A stretch of DNA of 64,000 bases from Granulicella mallensis MP5ACTX8 (GTDB taxonomy: Bacteria; Acidobacteriota; Terriglobia; Terriglobales; Acidobacteriaceae): the NCBI RefSeq assembly GCF_000178955.2, contig NC_016631.1:5208001-5272000 (forward strand). The letters run 5' to 3'. This document shows, in pieces, positions 8,683-17,171 of the stretch. The position numbers were made by a program, and so were the translations under genes. How positions within the stretch are numbered: position 1 is the stretch's first letter; every line of letters begins with the position of its first letter. The notes under the pieces are model-generated. The model did no database searches, was not told where the DNA came from, and was given only the letters and a program-made list of their open reading frames with translations.

Positions 8683-9909
8683 TTAGAGCTGTGATGTTGT
8701 CGTGGCATTGAACTTCATGCCGACGGTTGACTCCAGGTTTCCGATGGCACTGTCGATCACGGCGAAGATTGTTGCACGGTTGCTGGCATTACTGAGGTCG
8801 AGCGAGGCGCTGCTTGAAACACCATGTTGCGATAGCGCGGAGTTGAATGCGGTCTGCGCCTGCGCGGCAGTGAAGAACTGTGCCGCGCTGGTGCCATTCG
8901 AATGAGCCAGCGTCTGGAACACATCAGAGAAAACACCTTCCAGCGTGCTTACACCAAAGATGATGTGATTGGTGGGTGTGACCACTGTGGATGGGCTCGT
9001 GGTCGGAACCGGATTGTCGTACATCTGATCCAGGTAGTAGTGGACCTGGTAAGGATACTGCGCATAGGTGTTCGAATTTCCCCAGACAGAACTATACGAG
9101 TTCACCGATGCCACCGTTGACTCCGTCGCGGTTGCGCCTTCGGTACTGTATTGGGGGACCAGGGTACCGTAGTATCCCTGGTTATAGGCGGCGTTGAGGA
9201 TCACGTCGAGGAAGCTGTTCGGTAAGGTGACGAAGTTGGCCAGCGCTTCGTCGTACTCCGGCTCCCAGGGAGTCGTCCAACCGTACTGGCCTTTGCCGGT
9301 CACGTTCAACGCCACCATATCGTTATAGTGGAAGAACGCCGGCAGCATGGGGCCGTAGTACTTATTGTTGAACGATGGCGGCGTTACCTTCGAATACTGA
9401 GTCGCGGCATTAGCCATGGCGTAGCCAATATTCTTCTGGACTGCGATGTAATTGATGAGCGAGTGACCAGCAGGAGTGTAGCTGCCTGCGACCAGGTCCA
9501 CAGCATAGTTATTGATCTGATAAGGACCGCCCTGGCCTTCATCCATCACGGCCTGCTGATCTGACGAGGGGTCGATGAGGCTGCTGCTGGACTCGTAGTC
9601 TTCAGTGGCGATGTTCTGCTGCAAAAGCTGCGCCATGATAGATCCATACAGATAGTCCTTATTGAATTGAATGCCTGGAACGGCTGCATATTCCTGAACC
9701 AGATGGCCATACATTACGCCTGCGATCATGTTCGACATGATGAGGTCCGTATAGTTCCCTCCGTTCAGGGTTAAAGTCTCTTCCGCGCTGCCATCACCCA
9801 GCAGAAGGTGGAAGCCAATCGTGCCGGTAGTGGTTTGCGCTGAAGCTGCGGCGGTCGTGGTGAGGAAAAGGACCACGGTGGAAAGTGACATGGCAAGTTT
9901 GCATCTCAT
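8683..9909 (-). CDS. exported protein of unknown function
   Basis: 408 residues from an ATG at 9909 that has AAGGAGG eight bases upstream; a longer frame reaches 9990 but lacks a ribosome site. Residues 1-24 are a classical signal peptide ending in ASA-Q. I do not recognise the family. The mature protein is rich in Tyr, Asn, Gln and Ser; it has a DEGQGGPYQINNY segment at 123-135, where a Glu followed by GGPYQIN recalls the catalytic neighbourhood of some lysozyme-like proteins, but this is too short for a call. Two helical stretches near the C-terminus are Ala-rich. It lies upstream of the GH79 gene in the same direction with a hairpin between, so the two are probably separately transcribed. 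Confidence 0.75.
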   Translation of the reverse strand: MRCKLAMSLSTVVLFLTTTAAASAQTTTGTIGFHLLLGDGSAEETLTLNGGNYTDLIMSNMIAGVMYGHLVQEYAAVPGIQFNKDYLYGSIMAQLLQQNIATEDYESSSSLIDPSSDQQAVMDEGQGGPYQINNYAVDLVAGSYTPAGHSLINYIAVQKNIGYAMANAATQYSKVTPPSFNNKYYGPMLPAFFHYNDMVALNVTGKGQYGWTTPWEPEYDEALANFVTLPNSFLDVILNAAYNQGYYGTLVPQYSTEGATATESTVASVNSYSSVWGNSNTYAQYPYQVHYYLDQMYDNPVPTTSPSTVVTPTNHIIFGVSTLEGVFSDVFQTLAHSNGTSAAQFFTAAQAQTAFNSALSQHGVSSSASLDLSNASNRATIFAVIDSAIGNLESTVGMKFNATTTSQL

Positions 9910-10250
9910 CGAAGAATCCTCCTTGCAGATTTTTGGATCAGGGGCAGGTTCTGTACATCCTTTGCGCTTCTCCTCAGTACAAGCATGCATAGCGACTTCG
10001 GAGAGAACGAAAGACTTTTACAGCAGGAGTGGTGAGTGAAAGTGATGATGAGGTGGAATCTTAACACGTCAAATGAGCCTTTAGCCGTGTTTCAGAAAAC
10101 TTTTTTTTGAATCCTAAATAAGAAACATCAAGAGGAGCCACCACCAAAAAGCACAGATCCTTTCGCAAAGGACTGAGGACCAAGGGCAAACGGTTGTAAC
10201 CCCGGTGTGCCTTTTCGCGTCAGATGTGCAGCTTCAAAGAGGTGATAGGC
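9910..10250. other. divergent intergenic region
   Basis: 341 bases between the minus-strand exported protein and the plus-strand DUF1223 gene. It must carry both promoters. An A/T-rich segment at 10085-10130 with a run of eight Ts is present. No operator repeat or small gene stands out. Confidence 0.45.
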
Positions 10251-11027
10251 ATGGTACGGCTCATTCTTGGCATCGCAATGGTTCTGTTTTCGAACGTCGT
10301 CCTGCTGTCGGCACAGGGAACGGCATCGGCTGACACGGCGTCCCGGCCAAAGGTCATACTCGTAGAACTCTTCACCTCGGAAGGCTGTTCGAGCTGCCCG
10401 CCCGCGGACAATCTGCTCCGTGCGATCAACGGAACTCAACCCAGCGCAGGCCAGATCATCGTCGGGATCAGTGAACACGTTACCTACTGGAACTCGCTCG
10501 GGTGGTCCGATCCGTTCTCCTCGGACCTCTATACAGACCGGCAGAACAGGTATGGCTCGAGGTTCGGGCTCGATAGTGTGTACACCCCGCAGATGGTCGT
10601 AAACGGCACGGAGCAGTTTGTCGGCAGCGACCAAAGCAGCCTCGCAAGCGCCATCCGCAAGGAGCAGAATCGTACAGATCCGGTGGATCTGCGCATTCTT
10701 TCTGCAAACCGTTTGGGCGGTGCGCTGATGGTGGACTTCTCCGCAAAGGGCGATGCCTCGCTCCAGGGCTCAGAGATCTTTGCCGTTCTTACCGACGATG
10801 CCGATCAATCGATCGTGCCTCGCGGCGAGAACTCCGGCCGTACCTTGTCGCATGTTGCCGTGGCGCGCACGCTTCTGCGTGTGGCCAAGCTACAGGAAGC
10901 GCCACAACAGACCGTGCAGATTGCCTTGCCGACCTCGTTCCATGGGATGACGGGGCATCATCTCATCCTGTTTGCCCAGGCACCGGGAAGCGGCAAAGTA
11001 CTCGGCGCTGATTCTAAGCCACTTTGA
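10251..11027 (+). CDS. DUF1223 thioredoxin-like secreted protein
   Basis: 258 residues from ATG 10251, which has GAGG eight bases upstream and opens a signal peptide (hydrophobic 3-20, cleavage near SAQG); a longer frame from 10224 is unlikely. The family signature is clear: VILVELFTSEGCSSCPPAD with C46-x-x-C49, followed by SEHVTYWNSLGWSDPFSS, the YGSRFGLDSVYTPQMVVNG segment and FVGSD, as in DUF1223 proteins, which adopt a thioredoxin-like fold. The CSSC pair suggests thiol or metal chemistry in the periplasm, but no member activity is established to my knowledge. It stands 75 bases before an exported peptidase gene on the same strand. Confidence 0.88.
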   Translation: MVRLILGIAMVLFSNVVLLSAQGTASADTASRPKVILVELFTSEGCSSCPPADNLLRAINGTQPSAGQIIVGISEHVTYWNSLGWSDPFSSDLYTDRQNRYGSRFGLDSVYTPQMVVNGTEQFVGSDQSSLASAIRKEQNRTDPVDLRILSANRLGGALMVDFSAKGDASLQGSEIFAVLTDDADQSIVPRGENSGRTLSHVAVARTLLRVAKLQEAPQQTVQIALPTSFHGMTGHHLILFAQAPGSGKVLGADSKPL

Positions 11028-11102
11028 GGTGGCAATTGACCTTGTGCCGGCTGTAGTGGAATCCTTGCGACATCCGCCGCTATACGCCGGTAGAGACAGA
11101 GG

Positions 11103-12089
11103 ATGTTTGTGACATTCAGGATCTTGCGAACGGCACGAGCTCTCGGTCTTTTGTGGGTCATGGCAATGTCCATTGGCAATTCTGACGCGCTAGGCAATGG
11201 CCCTCATCAGCCGGCGATCGCGTTCTCACAGTCTCTGGCTGTCGGCAGCGCAACACTGCAAATTGATTTCTCCGACGGCCCGCTCGACCTGCCGCGGAGT
11301 GAAATCGTTCAGCGCATTCAGACCGCAGCCCAGGCAGTAGCCACCTACTATGGCCGCTTCCCTGCCCCACGCACTCGCATCCTTGTCATCCCTGTAGCGG
11401 GTCAGCATGGTGTACTGCAGGGAACGACCTGGGGCAACAGGTCAGGCTTTTCAGCCTTTCTGCGTCTTCGCATCGGCCAATCGACAACCCGCGAGGAGCT
11501 TGCCTCCGACTGGGTCATTACCCATGAACTCGTTCACACGGCTCTGCCGTCGTTGCCGGACGATCAGCACTGGCTCGAAGAAGGGATCGCCAGCTATGTC
11601 GAACCTATCGCCCGCGTGCAGGCCGGCCAACTTTCCGCTACCCGAATCTGGGCCGACATGATGCAGGGTATGCCCAACGGAGAACCCGAGCCGCATGATC
11701 GAGGACTCGACGTAACCCATACCTGGGGTCGAACCTACTGGGGCGGAGCTATGTTCTGCCTTATGGCCGATGTTGAGATCCGCAAACAGACCGGCAACCG
11801 GCGTGGATTGCAAGATGCTCTACGCGCCATCGTCGCTGCCGGAGGTTCTATCGACAAGGAGTGGCCGCTGCCGCATGTTCTCGACATTGGCGATCAGGCT
11901 ACAGGCACCCACGTGCTGGAGCAGATGTACGCCCGGTGGAGTGTAACCCCGGTTCCCGTCGATCTTCCCCAGCTTTGGACCCAGCTTGGCGTCCGTTCCA
12001 CTACCCATGGCGTTACCTTCGATGCCTCAGCTCCGCTGGCTGCCATCCGAGATGCCATCACCACCCATTTGCCACCTAAGTCCTTATAA
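11103..12089 (+). CDS. exported HExxH metallopeptidase (gluzincin-like)
   Basis: 328 residues with an N-terminal hydrophobic export signal (about 8-30). The zinc site is visible: HELVH at 141-145 with catalytic E142, and WLEEGIASY at 157-164, whose E160 would be the third ligand as in M1-like gluzincins. The protein is much shorter than aminopeptidase N and lacks its GAMEN exopeptidase motif, so it may be an endopeptidase or a degenerate relative. The start is uncertain: the ATG at 11103 directly touches AGAGG, while an in-frame GTG at 11109 sits six bases behind it and is equally plausible. It follows the DUF1223 gene and precedes the bufferin-type cluster by about 250 bases; cotranscription is not proven. 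Confidence 0.8.
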   Translation: MFVTFRILRTARALGLLWVMAMSIGNSDALGNGPHQPAIAFSQSLAVGSATLQIDFSDGPLDLPRSEIVQRIQTAAQAVATYYGRFPAPRTRILVIPVAGQHGVLQGTTWGNRSGFSAFLRLRIGQSTTREELASDWVITHELVHTALPSLPDDQHWLEEGIASYVEPIARVQAGQLSATRIWADMMQGMPNGEPEPHDRGLDVTHTWGRTYWGGAMFCLMADVEIRKQTGNRRGLQDALRAIVAAGGSIDKEWPLPHVLDIGDQATGTHVLEQMYARWSVTPVPVDLPQLWTQLGVRSTTHGVTFDASAPLAAIRDAITTHLPPKSL

Positions 12090-12340
12090 ATGAGAATCAT
12101 AGGGCGGAACTCCCAGGGGTAGATTTTCCACGCACTCAAGGCTTGCTGAAAAAATAAACCCTGTAACCTATTTCGTATTCCGTACTCCAACGTGCAGTAT
12201 GGATACGCGACGATTAAGCTTCGACGCTGGCAATCCATTCGGCTCGTCATCGCGTTCTGTCAGTACGGCAGTTTTTTGCGTTTCTTTATTAACGTCCTGT
12301 GCACATCGTGCGCGGCCCAACCCATAGAAAGGTTCCTCTC

Positions 12341-12613
12341 ATGAAGAACTCCACAAAGTCGCTTGCTCTGGCCGCTGCAGTTGCCGGCCTCCTCGGTGGC
12401 ACCTCCGTTCGTATGAATGCGCAGCCGACCTCCGCAACCACCTCCGTTTCGGCCGGCGTTCTCCTCGCGCAGACCACCCCCGACCCCACCAAGCATTCCT
12501 GCAAGGGCAAGAATGACTGCAAGGGTCAGGGTGGCGGCAAGCACCCCGGCAAGAACTCCTGCAAGGGTAAGGGTGATTGCGCAACCGACGGTTCCAAGGG
12601 ACCCAAGGCCTAG
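12341..12613 (+). CDS. bufA: bufferin-type RiPP precursor, Cys-rich (BufA2-like)
   Basis: 90-residue exported peptide. Residues 1-27 are a signal peptide (ending RMNA). The mature part is short and ends in a Lys/Gly/Cys-rich tail with four cysteines, C54, C60, C74 and C80, in two copies of SCKGK[N/G]DC separated by KGQGGGKHPGKN. This matches precursors of the bufferin family, in which an MNIO enzyme with its partner converts Cys to thiooxazole and the product binds copper; the CKG repeats resemble the BufA2 subgroup (from memory, not searched). The start is chosen for AAAGG eight bases upstream; a longer frame to 12299 has none. The maturase gene begins 81 bases later, after a hairpin. Confidence 0.82.
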   Translation: MKNSTKSLALAAAVAGLLGGTSVRMNAQPTSATTSVSAGVLLAQTTPDPTKHSCKGKNDCKGQGGGKHPGKNSCKGKGDCATDGSKGPKA

Positions 12614-12631
12614 TTTTTCTCCTATATCCGG

Positions 12632-12657
12632 GGGCCTGAAGGATCTCCTTCAGGCCC
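12632..12657 (+). terminator. attenuator-like hairpin between precursor and maturase
   Basis: Perfect 11-bp stem GGGCCTGAAGG (12632-12642) / CCTTCAGGCCC (12647-12657) with a 4-base loop, 18 bases after the precursor stop, followed by only a weak T run (TGTTCCCTTT). Such a leaky terminator would give more precursor than enzyme transcript, as is usual in RiPP operons. Partial read-through is inference. Confidence 0.65.
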
Positions 12658-12694
12658 TGTTCCCTTTCAGGCCTCATAGCACCAGGAGTATGCA

Positions 12695-13579
12695 ATGCCA
12701 GCCAATCGGTTTAATGGGTTCACAGATTATGGGGTAGGAATTGGCTTGCGGGTGCCGCACTACGATCACATTTTCTCCGAGAAGCCTGTCGTCGACTGGT
12801 TCGAGATCATCTCTGAGAACTACATGGTGGATGGAGGCAGACCTCTCAAGGTGCTCGACCAGATCCTGGAGCAGTATCGCGTCGTTCAGCACGGTGTCTC
12901 CATGTATTTCGGCTCCGCCCAGGCACTGGATCGCGAACACCTCAAACGGCTGAAGGAGCTGACCAAGCGCACCAAAACACCGTGGCTCTCCGATCATCTT
13001 TGCTGGGGCAGCGTGGATGGCCGCTATACCCACGACCTGCTTCCTCTGCCGTACACGTTCGAAGCCGTACGCAACACCGCGGCGCGCATTCGCGAGGTGC
13101 AGGACTTCCTCGAGATCCCCATCGCCGTAGAGAACGTCAGCAGCTACGCCGAGTTCCACGAGTCGCAAATGACCGAGTGGGAGTTTCTGAACGAGGTGGT
13201 TCATGCCGCCGACTGCGGCATCCTGCTCGATGTGAATAACATCTACGTGTCGTCGCAGAACCACAACTTCGACCCCATGGAGTACGTGAACGCCGTCGCT
13301 GCCGACCGCGTGGCGCAGATCCACATCGCCGGCCACTCGAAGTTCGAGAAGTACACGCTCGATACCCACGACCACCCCGTGCTCGATCCCGTGTGGCGCA
13401 TGTACGCCCGCGCCATCGAACGCGTTGGAGTAACCGCCACGCTGCTGGAGTGGGACGATAACATTCCTTCGTTCGACGAAGTCCATAACGAAGCCCTGAA
13501 GGCAAACCTCTATCTCAACGAGCAGCAGACGCCTCCTGCGGCGCTGCCTGAGATGCAGCGTGACGAGGTCCGTGCATGA
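12695..13579 (+). CDS. bufB: DUF692 multinuclear iron oxidase (bufferin maturase)
   Basis: 294 residues of the DUF692/MNIO family (MbnB and TglH relatives), TIM-barrel enzymes that use two or three irons and oxygen to modify cysteines of RiPP precursors. Conserved features: GIGLRVPHYDHI near the start, DWFEIISENYM (34-43), QHGVSMYFGS (H66), WLSDHLCWG (D100, H101), VENVSSY (E146, N147), LLDVNNIYV (D179, N181), QIHIAGHS (H210, H214), THDHPV (D226) and LLEWDDNIP (E252). Together these supply the expected His/Asp/Glu/Asn metal ligands. An AGGAG site precedes the ATG. The stop overlaps the next start by four bases, which indicates translational coupling with the DUF2063 partner. Confidence 0.93.
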   Translation: MPANRFNGFTDYGVGIGLRVPHYDHIFSEKPVVDWFEIISENYMVDGGRPLKVLDQILEQYRVVQHGVSMYFGSAQALDREHLKRLKELTKRTKTPWLSDHLCWGSVDGRYTHDLLPLPYTFEAVRNTAARIREVQDFLEIPIAVENVSSYAEFHESQMTEWEFLNEVVHAADCGILLDVNNIYVSSQNHNFDPMEYVNAVAADRVAQIHIAGHSKFEKYTLDTHDHPVLDPVWRMYARAIERVGVTATLLEWDDNIPSFDEVHNEALKANLYLNEQQTPPAALPEMQRDEVRA

Positions 13580-14472
13580 ACCTGCTCGAACTCCAGCGGC
13601 GCATGTCAGAGGATGTTCGGCGGCCTCTGACGGAAGACTTCGAGATGCAGCAGAAGCTCGAAGACGGCCGCTCCATGAGCGAGCTTGCAGCAAGCTACGT
13701 CAAGCCGAACGACCGCCTGACCTCATTTGAGCGCCTCGAGATCTACAACCGGCAATACTGGTTCCGCGTCATTGGTGCAGTCTCGGAGGACTTCCCTGCG
13801 CTCGCAGCCGTGCTGGGAACCAAGCGCTTCGATGCGATGGTGCTCGCTTATCTCAAAGAGAATCCCTCCACCTCCTTCACGTTGCGGAACCTGGGCGGGC
13901 GGCTACCTCTCTGGCTGCAGGAGCATCCGGAGGTCTCGCCGCGACGGCATGTGCTGCTGCTCGATATCGCACGATTGGAGTGGGCGTACGTCGAGAGCTT
14001 CGACCGCGCGGCCGTCGCGCCACTGACGCAGGAAGACTTCGCAGGACTCGATGGCGACTCCAAACTCTGGCTCCAGCCACATCTGCAACTCCTCGACCTT
14101 CAATATCCGGTCGACGAACTGGTTCTGGCTGTGCACAAGGAGACGCCGGAGTCTGACATCATGAGCAACGCCGTCATGGAGCGAAAGCAGACCTCCAGAC
14201 TGCGGCTGCCGGGCTTGCGGCGTGCAAGAACGTATCTCGCCGTCCATCGCTTCGATAACTCGGTCTACTATCGCCGCATCGAACGCGAGGCCTACCTTCT
14301 TCTCTCAGCGTTGCAAAGACATCAAACGCTTGAAGCGGCCATCGAAACGGCTTTTACGGGCAGCAAGCTGAAGCCTGAAGAGCAGGCGGGGAAGATTCAG
14401 CAGTGCTTTGCACACGCAGCAGAGCTTGGCTGGTTCTGCCAACAGCCGCCGGACTATATAGGCCTGCAGTGA
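13576..14472 (+). CDS. bufC: DUF2063 partner protein of the MNIO maturase
   Basis: 298 residues. The N-terminal half (1-100) is the DUF2063/putative DNA-binding domain type: LLELQRRMSEDVRRPLTEDFEM, then LTSFERLEIYNRQYWFRVIGAVSEDFPALAAVLG and FTLRNLGGRLPLWLQ. The C-terminal half resembles the MbnC-like domain that binds the precursor and complexes with the MNIO enzyme. Overlap of ATGA (13576-13579) with the upstream gene shows coupling. In characterised bufferin systems BufB and BufC act together; the role here is inferred from order and family. It is the last gene of the cluster: a convergent gene ends 40 bases downstream. Confidence 0.9.
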   Translation: MNLLELQRRMSEDVRRPLTEDFEMQQKLEDGRSMSELAASYVKPNDRLTSFERLEIYNRQYWFRVIGAVSEDFPALAAVLGTKRFDAMVLAYLKENPSTSFTLRNLGGRLPLWLQEHPEVSPRRHVLLLDIARLEWAYVESFDRAAVAPLTQEDFAGLDGDSKLWLQPHLQLLDLQYPVDELVLAVHKETPESDIMSNAVMERKQTSRLRLPGLRRARTYLAVHRFDNSVYYRRIEREAYLLLSALQRHQTLEAAIETAFTGSKLKPEEQAGKIQQCFAHAAELGWFCQQPPDYIGLQ

Positions 14473-14511
14473 AGCTTGGCTGGCGTCTGCCCGTGCTACC
14501 GCTGTAACCGT

Positions 14512-15111
14512 TCAGGAAGGCCGAAGTTCCGGTCCGGCAGGATGCCATTGGCGGACCAGTGGTCCCCCTGGTCCGCTCACCGGATCGGAGGCAGGAAAAG
14601 CAACCGTCTTCATCCGCTCGGAGCTTGATGCGTCGGGCGCCTTGCGGCAGATATCCCACACCTCACCAGGAGGGTACGCCCCGATCACGAGGAAGTCGGG
14701 ACTGGCCTCAAGACGGCAGTGCCCTGTGCCTGCGGGGAGCACCGCGACATCCCCTGCCTTGACGACCAGTTCGTGCCCGCCTTCTCCGCCAAGCACCAAT
14801 CGGCACCATCCCCCGGCGAAGCCAAGCACCTCATGCGCCGTGGAGTGGTAGTGGTGGAAGTCGTACACTCCGTTCCTCCACTGCGGCGGCCAGCCGTTCC
14901 GCAAGAACGCAGCCTCCATCGCGGAAGCCATGTCCACTCCACCTGCCGCGAAGACACCCCGATAGAGCAACACCGGCAGATGCTCGTTGTTAGGCATCCA
15001 CCCATTCTTTGAGAGGTGCAAGCTCTCTGGAACAGTCTCCGAGGCGAAGGCAGGAGTTCCCATTCCAACGCCAGCCGCCGCCAGCAACGTGTTGAACTGT
15101 CGTCTGTCCAT
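14512..15111 (-). CDS. cupin-domain protein with Tat-like signal
   Basis: 199 residues with a [15 protein letters not shown]-terminus, a twin-Arg-like export signal. The cupin core is intact: motif 1 [16 protein letters not shown] and motif 2 [16 protein letters not shown], giving the His/Glu set for one metal. The region [18 protein letters not shown] before the core resembles the YjlB-type cupins (COG4297), whose function is not known. GGGAG lies six bases before the ATG. It is convergent with the bufferin operon and separated from the next minus-strand gene by 84 bases. Confidence 0.82.
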   Translation of the reverse strand: MDRRQFNTLLAAAGVGMGTPAFASETVPESLHLSKNGWMPNNEHLPVLLYRGVFAAGGVDMASAMEAAFLRNGWPPQWRNGVYDFHHYHSTAHEVLGFAGGWCRLVLGGEGGHELVVKAGDVAVLPAGTGHCRLEASPDFLVIGAYPPGEVWDICRKAPDASSSERMKTVAFPASDPVSGPGGPLVRQWHPAGPELRPS

Positions 15112-15195
15112 GCTGTTCTCCCTTCTTCTCCAGAGAGTACACCGCCTGTCGATCGCCAGGCTTCATTGTCCGGAGACTATCGAGAGAGCTGCTGT

Positions 15196-16170
15196 TCATA
15201 CCGTCGAACGGCTCAACTGTCCCTTCTTCATCTCTTTGTCCAGATGCTTAGAGATGCTCTTTGCGATGGCATGCACCACGTTCAAGCTGTCGGAATCCCG
15301 GCGATTGCTCTTCTTCAGATTCGTATCAATCACAGTCTCTCCATGCCGATCAACGAGTTTCACCTCAAACGCAATCTTTGTGGTGCCAAGGAACATTCCC
15401 AGTGGCCCGGTAGAGGCGCGTAATGCCTGATTTCCCTTTTGGAAGTTCACTACAGCCACTTGCAAGGTGAAGGCCGTGCAACCTGGTCCGGCTGCGATAT
15501 CGCCAGCGCGGAAGTAGGTCTGCGAGGTTTGTGTACGACGCAATTCCGTGAGGAGGTGCTCGTAGAAGAGCACTCGATACTCAGCGGGTATCTCCATTCC
15601 ATGGATATCGATAGGCTCAACGAGAATCGTATCCGGTTTTACTCCAGCAACCGAACAGGTTTGCGGCTGAACCGCAGCAAGCGGGGCTGTTTCAGCAAGG
15701 ATTTTTTTCTGTAGCTCCGCCGCTTGCTTCGTGGGCAATTCAAAGATAGCTCCGTGGTACCCCTCATGCTCATCGCGATACTCCACGGTGAGAAGATCGA
15801 CTGATTTCTGCGAGAATGCCCCCAGGGCTGCGCCTCCTCCATAGGGAATTACTTTGCGAGCGATCTGACCCGTGGTTCCTCCCTTTTCCGCCCTCTCATC
15901 TCCCGTGAAGACCGCCGTGATTCGATTGGTGGCAATGAGCGCACGAACATCGGTGTTGCTGAACATGAGCGCATCGGGCGTCAGGCTCAAATCGCCCTTC
16001 GTGTTGGACTTAACGTCCGGCAGCCCCGCCAGATGAATAACGCCAGCCGTGTTCGAGGAAACCACACCAGCCACTTCCGGAGACTGTGCGCTTCCGATAG
16101 TCGGTACTGACATGCAGAGGGATAACGACAGCCAAACACCGGCTCTTTTGAAATATTGCAAAAGGAACAT
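15196..16170 (-). CDS. exported protein of unknown function
   Basis: 324 residues with a signal peptide (about 10-28, ending GSAQ). I do not recognise a characterised family. The N-terminal third (about 30-110) is beta-rich and ends in a Gly-rich segment ARKVIPYGGGAALGAF; the C-terminal third contains GPGCTAFTLQVAVVNFQKGNQ and FEVKLVDRHGETVIDTNLKK followed by an amphipathic helix with many Lys. This resembles uncharacterised DUF4410-like periplasmic proteins only loosely. The ATG at 16170 touches GAAAGG, and an in-frame TTG at 16161 would be better spaced, so the start is uncertain. It is transcribed divergently from the two-component system and shares its upstream region. Confidence 0.7.
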   Translation of the reverse strand: MFLLQYFKRAGVWLSLSLCMSVPTIGSAQSPEVAGVVSSNTAGVIHLAGLPDVKSNTKGDLSLTPDALMFSNTDVRALIATNRITAVFTGDERAEKGGTTGQIARKVIPYGGGAALGAFSQKSVDLLTVEYRDEHEGYHGAIFELPTKQAAELQKKILAETAPLAAVQPQTCSVAGVKPDTILVEPIDIHGMEIPAEYRVLFYEHLLTELRRTQTSQTYFRAGDIAAGPGCTAFTLQVAVVNFQKGNQALRASTGPLGMFLGTTKIAFEVKLVDRHGETVIDTNLKKSNRRDSDSLNVVHAIAKSISKHLDKEMKKGQLSRSTV

Positions 16171-16439
16171 CCTTTCAGATCGTTGCTAAAAATATTGGAT
16201 ACCAGGCCAGCTGGCAGAGTCTTCGATGGTGAAGCTTCCAGAGAAGACACCATAGGATCAAGAAAGTTACTGCTCGCGTAGCTCTCTAGCAATCTGACGT
16301 TAGCCGCAACGCAATCGATGTCGAGAATTGTCGTGAGCTATCAAAACCTTTTGGCTGAGTTCTGAAGTACAGCCCACCAATCATCGAAAACGACAGTTCT
16401 CGACAAAAATATTTCGAGAGCAGGAGAGACAATAGATAG
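16171..16439. promoter_or_regulatory. divergent regulatory region with response-regulator-type repeats
   Basis: Contains CGACAATTCTCGACA on the minus strand (16319-16333) and CGACAGTTCTCGACA on the plus strand (16391-16405). Each is a direct repeat of CGACA with a 10-base period, the arrangement expected for a dimer of an OmpR-family regulator. The two form an inverted pair 57 bases apart. A further palindromic match TCTCGA-n10-TCGAGA covers 16398-16419. Autoregulation of the adjacent two-component operon is inferred. Confidence 0.6.
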
Positions 16440-17171
16440 GTGACAGGTCTAACACCACAGATGCCCGTGCAGCCCTCTCGCCTGCTGTTGATCGACGATG
16501 ACCGATCCCTGGCCGCATTGATCACCGAATACTGCGGGTCGGGAGGGTTCTCGATCACAGCCGCCGACACCGGCGAAGACGGCATACGCCTGGCTCAACA
16601 ACAGTATTTTCTTCTGATCATCCTCGATGTCATGCTTCCGGGAATCGACGGCTTTGAGGTGCTGCGGCGGATTCGATACTCCTCGAACACGCCTATTCTC
16701 ATGCTGACGACGCGCGGCGCAGCAAAGGACCGCATCCACGGCCTCGAAAGCGGCGCCGATGACTATCTCCCCAAACCCTTTCAGCCCGAGGAGTTACTGG
16801 CCCGGATACAGTCCATCTTGAGACGAGTTCATCCCAGAGAAAATCTCGCTTCCTTTACGTTGGGAGATCTCACGGTAAATAATCTGGAGCGTTCCATCAC
16901 CCTGGAGGACCGTCCGCTCGATCTCACAGGCGCGGAGTTCCACCTGCTCAAGGTACTTCTTAGCCAGCCAGGCATGGCCTTTTCACGCGAGGAGCTCGTA
17001 CACCGCATCTTCGGAAGAGAGCCGAGCGGTCTCGACCGCAGCGTCGATAATCTCGTCAACAACCTGCGCAAAAAATTAGGAGCCCACGCCAACGGCAAGG
17101 ATAGATTCAAGAGCATCCGCAATGTCGGTTACTGCTACATCTGCGGAAACGATGGGGCTACCGCGCCTTGA
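16440..17171 (+). CDS. OmpR/CpxR-type response regulator
   Basis: 243 residues. Receiver domain with acidic pocket LLIDDDRS (D19-D21), phosphoacceptor D63 in ILDVMLPG and K112 in YLPKPFQPEE; C-terminal winged-helix domain (about 140-235) with LTGAEFHLLKVLLSQPGMAFSREELV and VDNLVNNLRKKLG. It would be phosphorylated by the kinase encoded next and bind tandem repeats. The GTG at 16440 has AGGAGA 12 bases upstream; an ATG at 16461 is the alternative and would remove seven residues. It couples to the kinase by a TTGA overlap. Candidate binding sites lie in its own promoter region and after the kinase gene. Confidence 0.92.
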   Translation: MTGLTPQMPVQPSRLLLIDDDRSLAALITEYCGSGGFSITAADTGEDGIRLAQQQYFLLIILDVMLPGIDGFEVLRRIRYSSNTPILMLTTRGAAKDRIHGLESGADDYLPKPFQPEELLARIQSILRRVHPRENLASFTLGDLTVNNLERSITLEDRPLDLTGAEFHLLKVLLSQPGMAFSREELVHRIFGREPSGLDRSVDNLVNNLRKKLGAHANGKDRFKSIRNVGYCYICGNDGATAP

